From contig JACSSI010000085.1 of NCBI GenBank assembly GCA_014879345.1, forward strand, positions 1 through 11,442: DNA of 11,442 bases, in the 5' to 3' direction. The position numbers and the translations under genes are program-made. This DNA is from Anaerolineae bacterium (GTDB lineage: Bacteria > Chloroflexota > Anaerolineae > Promineifilales > Promineifilaceae). Shown here one piece after another: positions 6,765 through 11,442 of this stretch (positions are counted from its first letter, which is position 1; each line of letters starts with the position of its first letter). The notes below the pieces were generated by a model. That model did not search any database. It was not told where the DNA came from and saw only the letters and a program-made list of their open reading frames with translations.

Positions 6765-8450
6765 ATGACGTCTGGAAAAGACGTGCGTATAAAGGATACG
6801 AAAAAACAGAACAACACTATGAGTAAAAATTTGAAAATAATTCCCTTGGGCGGTCTGGGGGAAATCGGTAAAAACATGACACTGCTAGAATACGGCCGCA
6901 ACCAAATTATCATCGACTGTGGGGTAATGTTCCCTGAAAGCGATATGTATGGCATAGACCTGGTACTCCCCGACTTTGACTATGTGGTAGAGAACCAGGA
7001 AACATTACGCGGCATTGTGCTCACACATGGGCACATGGATCATATTGGCGGTTTGCCCTATCTCTTAAAACGGGTCAACGCCCCAATTTATGGTACGGCA
7101 CTAACGGTAGGCATGGTTGACCGGATGCTGGAAGAAGCACAATTACAGAATCGCACAACGTTGAATGTGATTGATGACACACAAACGCTGCATCTGGGGC
7201 CATTTCGGATTAGTCCGTTTGCTGTGGCGCACTCCATTCCAGCGGCAGTTGGCTTGGTGATTGATACGCCAGTCGGCACCATTGTGCATACAGGTGATTA
7301 TAAATTAGACGAGACCCCAACCGGTGGTCGCACGACTGATTTCAAACGATTGAAAGAATTGACACCCAACGGCGTCTTAGCCATGATGGGTGACAGTACC
7401 AATGCGGATCGCCCTGGCCGTACACCAACGGAACAGTTGGTGGCAGATACATTGGATGAACTCTTTGCTGAGGCCACTGACAGCCGCATTATTATTGCTA
7501 CGTTCTCCTCGGTACTGGCACGTTTGCAGGAAATTATGCGCCTGGCCGATAAATATGGGCGTAAAGTAGCCCTTACTGGACGCAGTTTGCAGCAAAATGT
7601 GGAACTGGCAAGTGAGCTTGGCTATCTGAAAATTCCCAAAAATCTGATCGTAGACATTGAAACGAATGTGCCAAATGATAAGCTGGTTATTTTGTCTACT
7701 GGCTCTCAGGGAGAACCCCGTTCTGCCTTAAACCGCATGGCGAAAGGCGAACACCGGCAAGTTGAGGTGCATGATGGGGATACCATCATCATCTCTGGCG
7801 GTACGATTCCTGGCAATGAGGAAGATGTGGGGCGCATGTTGAACAATTTGTTTGCTCGCGGCGCGAATGTCATTTATGGGCCTCTGGCGACGGTGCATGT
7901 GTCCGGGCATGGCAGCCGGGAAGATATGCGGATTATGTTGGAGAAGGTGTCTCCCCGTTTCTTGATTCCGGTGCATGGTGAAATGCGTCATCAGCATCTC
8001 CATGCGCGGCTGGCTCAAGACAATGGTATGGCTGGTGAGGATGTGTTTATTCTCAGTAATGGAGATTCCTGGATTACGGATGGCGAGACAGCCTGGCTAA
8101 CAGGGTCGATTTCGGCTGAAGATGTGTATGTTGATGGCTCTCTTGTGGGAGAAATTGGCGAACGTGTGATGCGGGATCGGGAACGTTTATCGCAAGATGG
8201 GTTTGTGGTGGCGTATGTGCCAGTCAATAAGAAGAATAAATTGGTGGGTGAACCTCGTATTATCAGTCGAGGCTTCTTGCAAATGGATTCTTCTAGTGAG
8301 TTGATGGATGCAGCACAGGTTGAATTGAAGCGAGCTTTGAAGCGTAACGGCCGTTTCCCTGATGATACCGTGCGTGAAACCTTACAAAACTTCTTTTTCA
8401 ATAAAACAAAATCCAGACCTGTTGTGTTACCCAATATTGTGCGTGTGTAA
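6765..8450 (+). CDS. rnjA: Ribonuclease J (metallo-beta-lactamase / beta-CASP nuclease)
   Basis: Cytoplasmic RNase J, a Zn-dependent endo- and 5'-3' exoribonuclease in mRNA decay and rRNA processing. The 561-aa product carries the family opening IIPLGGLGEIGKNM, the metal-binding motif THGHMDH (87-93), VHTGDYKLDETP, the GDSTNADRPGRTPTE segment, a beta-CASP region (VLARLQEIMRLADKYGRK, ALTGRSLQQN), STGSQGEP, and the late histidine motifs VHVSGHGSREDM and IPVHGEMRHQ, then a complete C-terminal domain. Length is close to the usual 550-560. The start is uncertain: ATG 6765 has AGAGG 7 nt upstream, whereas ATG 6819 gives an N-terminus (MSKNLKIIPLGG) nearer family norms but has no ribosome site. An ACGTCT-GGAAA-AGACGT hairpin lies at 6768-6784, between the two starts. 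It is monocistronic with its own terminator. Confidence 0.96.
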   Translation: MTSGKDVRIKDTKKQNNTMSKNLKIIPLGGLGEIGKNMTLLEYGRNQIIIDCGVMFPESDMYGIDLVLPDFDYVVENQETLRGIVLTHGHMDHIGGLPYLLKRVNAPIYGTALTVGMVDRMLEEAQLQNRTTLNVIDDTQTLHLGPFRISPFAVAHSIPAAVGLVIDTPVGTIVHTGDYKLDETPTGGRTTDFKRLKELTPNGVLAMMGDSTNADRPGRTPTEQLVADTLDELFAEATDSRIIIATFSSVLARLQEIMRLADKYGRKVALTGRSLQQNVELASELGYLKIPKNLIVDIETNVPNDKLVILSTGSQGEPRSALNRMAKGEHRQVEVHDGDTIIISGGTIPGNEEDVGRMLNNLFARGANVIYGPLATVHVSGHGSREDMRIMLEKVSPRFLIPVHGEMRHQHLHARLAQDNGMAGEDVFILSNGDSWITDGETAWLTGSISAEDVYVDGSLVGEIGERVMRDRERLSQDGFVVAYVPVNKKNKLVGEPRIISRGFLQMDSSSELMDAAQVELKRALKRNGRFPDDTVRETLQNFFFNKTKSRPVVLPNIVRV

Positions 8451-8457
8451 AGCTGAG

Positions 8458-8505
8458 AAGGTGTTGCGACCTTGCTGTTTGGTGGGTCGTGACGCCTTTA
8501 TTTTT
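8458..8505 (+). terminator. Intrinsic terminator of RNase J
   Basis: AAGGTGTTGCGACC (8458-8471) pairs with GGTCGTGACGCCTT (8485-8498) over 14 bp including three G-T wobbles, loop 13 nt, followed by TATTTTT. It begins 7 nt after the RNase J stop and runs into the last codon of the convergent receiver gene. Confidence 0.7.
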
Positions 8506-8863
8506 CTTCTCGAAGACGCTGGGCCAAATCTCGAAGTTGTGAATAACTTATTGGTTTGACAAGGATGAGGTCTGCAATTTCCCGGTAGGCTTGGGCTTTG
8601 ATGTGGCTGCCTGTGGTGATGATGATTTTTACATTTGCCAGCCTTTTATCCGTTTTCAAAAGGTCCAATACTTCTGATCCCGTGATATTGGGCAAATTCA
8701 GGTCTAATACAACGAGTGATGGCTCAACTTCAACGAGACGAGCAAGGGCGGGGCCGCCATCATAAAAAATTTCTGGACGGAATCCCGCATCGGCTAAGGC
8801 TTCAGCGAAAACAAGTGCGAGATCTTTTTCATCTTCAATAACGATTGCGAGTTGATTTTCCAT
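8498..8863 (-). CDS. Stand-alone CheY-like response regulator receiver
   Basis: A 121-aa single receiver domain with no output domain, so it probably acts by protein-protein contact or as a phosphorelay carrier in the cytoplasm. Key residues are present: acidic pocket Glu10/Asp11 (IVIEDEKD), phospho-acceptor Asp54 (LVVLDLNLP), Thr84 (IITTGS) and Lys103 (LVKPIS). The start ATG at 8863 has AAAGGT 6-7 nt upstream. It is an orphan in this window: the only histidine kinase lies 2.5 kb away on the other strand, with the cold-shock and RNase J genes between. Pairing with that kinase is possible but unproven. The end of the gene overlaps the RNase J terminator, so the two convergent units are tightly packed. 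Confidence 0.92.
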   Translation of the reverse strand: MENQLAIVIEDEKDLALVFAEALADAGFRPEIFYDGGPALARLVEVEPSLVVLDLNLPNITGSEVLDLLKTDKRLANVKIIITTGSHIKAQAYREIADLILVKPISYSQLRDLAQRLREEK

Positions 8864-8933
8864 TGCATACCTTTTTGGTCATTTGCCAATCAATGGATTC
8901 ATTCTACATCAAGGTGAGAAATGCGAACAGACT

Positions 8934-8973
8934 AAAAGAGCCTGATTCCCAAGTAAGGGAATCAGGCTCTTTT
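8934..8973. terminator. Strong bidirectional terminator hairpin
   Basis: AAAAGAGCCTGATTCCC (8934-8950), loop AAGTAA, GGGAATCAGGCTCTTTT (8957-8973): a perfect 17-bp stem whose ends are A4/T4, so it can work on both strands. It lies downstream of the leftward DUF302 gene and isolates the receiver gene from it. Confidence 0.85.
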
Positions 8974-9047
8974 AATTTTATGGTTGTGTATGGTGAAGTA
9001 ACGTGGAAAGTTTGCAGCCAACCGTAACAATCAAATCTGCGGTTTGC

Positions 9048-9446
9048 CTATTTGGATAATGCTTGGGCTACCCGTTCGAGACGGGATGCAGCATCTTCGG
9101 CGACTTCGGTGAGGGCAGGATTATCGACCACGCTCATCATCATGTATGGATTGATGAGGTTTACCAGAATCTTACCGTTGTCTTCTTCGGAAACTGTGAC
9201 ATTGCAAGGCAATAAAAGCCCTACTTCTGGAGCGGTTGATAAAGCTTTGTAAGCAAGGGGAGGATTGCAGGCTCCTAAAATTTTGTAGTTGCGAAAGTCA
9301 ATGTCCAGCTTTTTCTTCATGGTCGCTTTGACATCGATCTCTGTCAGCACGCCAAACCCTTCTGTTTTTAACGCTTCAGTGACTTGTTCCAGCGCTGTTT
9401 CATAATTTGTGTCTAAATAAACTTTCATGCCGAGTTCTTGGCTCAT
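9048..9446 (-). CDS. DUF302 family protein
   Basis: A 132-aa protein matching the DUF302 family, whose members have no settled biochemical role. Family hallmarks visible: an N-terminal Y/T-rich strand and helix (YETALEQVTEALKTEGFGVLTEIDV), the core KILGACNPPLAYKAL and GLLLPCNVTV, and a late hydrophobic VVDNPAL. Two cysteines, Cys60 and Cys81, sit in the conserved core and could be redox or metal ligands; that is inference. No signal peptide is seen, so it is probably cytoplasmic. The start at 9446 is well supported by AAGGAG 6 nt upstream. It appears to be a single gene: the strong hairpin at 8934-8973 ends it, and 243 nt containing a tandem repeat separate it from the gene upstream. Confidence 0.9.
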   Translation of the reverse strand: MSQELGMKVYLDTNYETALEQVTEALKTEGFGVLTEIDVKATMKKKLDIDFRNYKILGACNPPLAYKALSTAPEVGLLLPCNVTVSEEDNGKILVNLINPYMMMSVVDNPALTEVAEDAASRLERVAQALSK

Positions 9447-9689
9447 GGTGTTCTCCTTATTTCAAGTGGGTATGTTTCAACTTGTACGCCTCTGCCTTCG
9501 ACAGGCTCAGGCGACGGCTTGTTTCCGATTTGCCTTCGACAGGCTCAGGCGACGGCTTGTTTCTGATTTTAAGGAAACAACTATCCCTTTTTATTTTTTA
9601 CAAGATGTTGATCAGGTAGCAATTGTAGCCAGAAGGCGTCATTTATTAAACTGAAAAACGGCCGTTTCCCATTTATTCTTACCAGATCA
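9447..9689. other. Intergenic region between the RPH-like gene and DUF302 gene
   Basis: 243 nt with the tandem repeat, an intergenic copy of the AACGGCCGTT palindrome at 9657-9666, and the DUF302 ribosome site. A leftward TACAAT at about 9630 could be a -10 box, but its -35 is poor. On the minus strand the palindrome is followed by a short T run (AACGGCCGTTTTTC), a weak candidate terminator for the RPH-like gene; no better one is visible. Confidence 0.4.
9493..9568. repeat. 38-bp tandem direct repeat, two copies
   Basis: Copies at 9493-9530 and 9531-9568 differ at one position (C at 9526, T at 9564). Each carries CCTTCGACAGGCTCAGG followed by a CGACGGCTTGTTTC segment. The first part resembles a CCTTCGACAGGCTCAGG-type short dispersed repeat that I associate with many bacterial genomes (from memory, not checked). 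The repeats lie in the leader or upstream region of the DUF302 gene. The short frames running through them are repeat artefacts. Confidence 0.85.
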
Positions 9690-11442
9690 TTACAGTAGGG
9701 TAATCAAGCCGAGCGTGCCATCTACGCGGATTTTTTGGCCTGTTTGGATGAGCGTGGTGGCGTTATTGATGCCGACAACAGCCGGAATGCCATATTCACG
9801 AGCCACGACAGAGCCGTGTGTCATCAAACCGCCAACTTCGGTGATGAGGCCGCCAGCCGCCAGGAACAGTGGTGTCCAGGCAGGATCCGTGCCGGGGCAG
9901 ACGAGGATTTCGCCCGGTTGCAGTTGGCTGTCATGCGGATTGAAGACAATGTGGGCAATGCCTTCGACGACGCCGGGTGAGACGGGGCTGCCCACCAATG
10001 TGCCATCTTCGGCAACGGCCGTTTTCTTACCCGTTCCCTCATAAAACACCCGGCCATCACTCATTAGCACCCGGGGAATAAGGCGTCGTTCTTTTTCTTT
10101 TGCTTCGATTTCTTTGCGTGTAGCGATTAGCGACAGCCAATCTCGCGTTTCACCAAAAGCTAAGGCGTAAAGTTCGTCCATCTTCAAATAAAAGAGATCT
10201 TCTGGCTGTTGAATGATGCCTTGCTCTACAAATTCTTGACCACTTTCAAGCAGCCCCTGCCGCACGATACCGAAGATGCGGATGACGGTGAATTTTGGGG
10301 TTTCGCGCCCACCAGCCAGGGCTCTCAGGCGATAGACGACGGGCGGCACAAGCTTTGCTTTAACGGCTCCAAATTTCGTGGCACGAACGGCCGTTTGGAA
10401 CGGTTTAATGGCGGCTTTTGCTTCAGCGGCTCCCCGGGCAAAGACGGCATCTGGTGCCATGTCTGGATTGTCGATTTGCAGATAACTTTGCAGCACTTGC
10501 ATGATATGGACTGGATTTTCGCGCCAGCGCGGTTGGCCGATGTCGATTTCTGCCAGCCCTCTCATGCCGTACTCTGCCATAAACTGGGAAACGGCCGTTT
10601 GCGCCACTGCTGGTAATTCAGCCGCCAAATAAGCACGAGAAAGCGCATTGCCATCAAGTGCTTTAAAAATGATTGCGGATGGTTCATCAGCTTGAATCAT
10701 TTGTGACGTTTGCCAGAGCGCGAGATCCATTTCCGTGGTGACATTATGGGGTAAACCTCTAGTAAAGATGAGCGGATCCGGGGCGTCTGGTGGTAATTTT
10801 GCTGACCATTTTTTGAGCAGTGCTAAAGATGCCATGCCACCAGCTATGGTCGGTAGTAGACGAGGAAATATGAATGGAAAGGCATTGGGGACACTGCCTT
10901 CCGTGCCAAAAAAGAAATCAAGCCGTTCTAAAAATGTGGATAAGGTTTTAGATTGATTTTGAAGGTCTTCTAGATAGGTATCAATCTCTTGCTGATAATG
11001 ATCACGGAAAGCATCAGGTTGGCGCATCACGCGGAAGATGCGAGCCAGAACAGGGCGCATGAAAAAGCCGATACCCTGGAAGGTGTGCAACTTGAACCAA
11101 TCTGGGTCTGGTTTGATGCGTGGATCATGCCACGTGGCTTCAAAGACCTGATATGCTTCGGCATCAATCATGGGGAAAGCTGCCTGAATGATTTTGCGCC
11201 CAATTGGATGCCGAATGACTGCTGTAAAGTTAATCCACAACCGCTCTGTAGATGACCAGGCTAAGCGTTGGGTGTGCAAATCTATATCGGCCATGTTGAA
11301 CAGACGTCCGGCGCGTGTCAGTAGCGTGCGTAATGTGTCTTGCCCTAGTGGCGTAATCGGCCCCATGACGCCCTGCACCGAGGCAAAGGAGAACATCACT
11401 TGCAGTTCGCCGGTTTCTGCGGCTGTGACGAGTGCTCTTTCA
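9690..11442 (-). CDS. Rifampin-phosphotransferase-like / PEP-utilising enzyme, N-terminus cut by window edge
   Basis: C-terminal 583 residues of an enzyme of the PEP synthase / rifampin phosphotransferase (RPH) superfamily. These enzymes use an N-terminal ATP-grasp domain, here outside the window, to phosphorylate a swivelling His domain. The frame is open to the window edge, so the internal GTG at 11399 is not the start. Visible parts: a segment FSFASVQGVMGPITPLG that resembles the start of the RPH middle domain, a large mainly helical middle domain, then the C-terminal swivel domain with SPGVVEG, DPAWTPLF and the catalytic-His motif GGLMTHGSVVARE (His codon 9816-9818), ending KIRVDGTLGLITLL. 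No PEP-binding TIM barrel follows, so the architecture fits RPH rather than true PEP synthase. The actual substrate cannot be read from this; the middle domain need not bind rifamycin. Three AACGGCCGTT palindromes lie inside the gene. Confidence 0.85.
   Translation of the reverse strand, partial: ERALVTAAETGELQVMFSFASVQGVMGPITPLGQDTLRTLLTRAGRLFNMADIDLHTQRLAWSSTERLWINFTAVIRHPIGRKIIQAAFPMIDAEAYQVFEATWHDPRIKPDPDWFKLHTFQGIGFFMRPVLARIFRVMRQPDAFRDHYQQEIDTYLEDLQNQSKTLSTFLERLDFFFGTEGSVPNAFPFIFPRLLPTIAGGMASLALLKKWSAKLPPDAPDPLIFTRGLPHNVTTEMDLALWQTSQMIQADEPSAIIFKALDGNALSRAYLAAELPAVAQTAVSQFMAEYGMRGLAEIDIGQPRWRENPVHIMQVLQSYLQIDNPDMAPDAVFARGAAEAKAAIKPFQTAVRATKFGAVKAKLVPPVVYRLRALAGGRETPKFTVIRIFGIVRQGLLESGQEFVEQGIIQQPEDLFYLKMDELYALAFGETRDWLSLIATRKEIEAKEKERRLIPRVLMSDGRVFYEGTGKKTAVAEDGTLVGSPVSPGVVEGIAHIVFNPHDSQLQPGEILVCPGTDPAWTPLFLAAGGLITEVGGLMTHGSVVAREYGIPAVVGINNATTLIQTGQKIRVDGTLGLITLL

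Larger units (their letters stand above)
1299..10599. repeat. Dispersed palindrome AACGGCCGTT, 11 perfect copies
   Basis: Perfect copies start at 1299, 2358, 2516, 3531, 5139, 5906, 8346, 9657, 10014, 10386 and 10590. Near copies: CACGGCCGTT at 4252, GCGGCCGTT at 2592, TACGGCCGC near 6892. Flanks often extend to GGAAACGGCCGTTTCC. Ten copies are inside coding regions of five different genes and one (9657) is intergenic. The largest gap between perfect copies is 5916-8345. The pattern recalls HIP1 of cyanobacteria, a highly overrepresented genome-wide palindrome. Confidence 0.9.

Noticed and set aside
8015..8434. 139-residue leftward open frame
   Set aside because: It is the antisense shadow of the conserved C-terminal half of RNase J.
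9493..9568. Possible CRISPR array
   Set aside because: The two 38-bp units abut directly with no spacer, and there are no cas genes.
9427..9654. Short rightward frames with a repeated FDRLRRRLVSD-like peptide
   Set aside because: The peptide repetition comes from translating the 38-bp tandem DNA repeat; no ribosome site and no known domain.
11397..11399. GTG as the start of the PEP-utilising enzyme
   Set aside because: The frame continues upstream to the window edge with sensible sequence, and family members carry an N-terminal ATP-grasp domain, so the gene is simply truncated.

Overview
The window looks like a stretch of bacterial chromosome of moderate GC (just under 50% by eye). My best guess for the source is an uncultured Anaerolineae-type Chloroflexota. 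That guess rests on four things: a 7TM-PAS sensor kinase, a long multi-TM FtsX-type permease paired with a lipoprotein adaptor, RNase J as the recognisable RNA-processing nuclease, and a very abundant genome-style palindrome, AACGGCCGTT. The taxonomic call is inference; there is no rRNA or tRNA here.

Layout, left to right. Positions 1-3665 are a leftward operon: a periplasmic adaptor lipoprotein (HlyD/MacA type, 3665 to 2466) followed after 24 nt by a large FtsX/MacB-type ABC permease (2441 to beyond position 1, so its C-terminus is missing). The ATPase partner is not visible and may lie further left. A 483-nt regulatory region (3666-4148) separates this operon from a divergent, rightward 7TM-PAS histidine kinase (4149-5960). 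This region holds a good leftward promoter overlapped by a LacI-family-like operator, a second copy of that operator 43 bp away, and a good rightward promoter for the kinase.

Next come a single-domain cold-shock protein (6202-6411) behind a leader that contains an intrinsic terminator, and then its own terminator. A structured intergenic stretch with two abutting perfect hairpins leads into RNase J (6765-8450), which ends in a terminator. Three leftward genes fill the rest: a stand-alone CheY-like receiver (8863-8498), a DUF302 protein (9446-9048), and the C-terminal part of a rifampin-phosphotransferase-like / PEP-utilising enzyme (from beyond 11442 to 9690). A perfect 17-bp-stem terminator separates the DUF302 and receiver genes. 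A 38-bp tandem repeat sits upstream of the DUF302 gene.

The genes look like independent transcription units (envelope efflux or lipoprotein export, signalling, RNA metabolism, PEP chemistry) rather than one pathway. The kinase and the receiver are both orphans and could be partners, but nothing in the sequence proves it. I did not find a clear novel multi-gene system. The most unusual signal is the palindrome: 11 perfect copies of a 10-mer in 11.4 kb, in both coding and intergenic DNA, where about 0.01 would be expected by chance.
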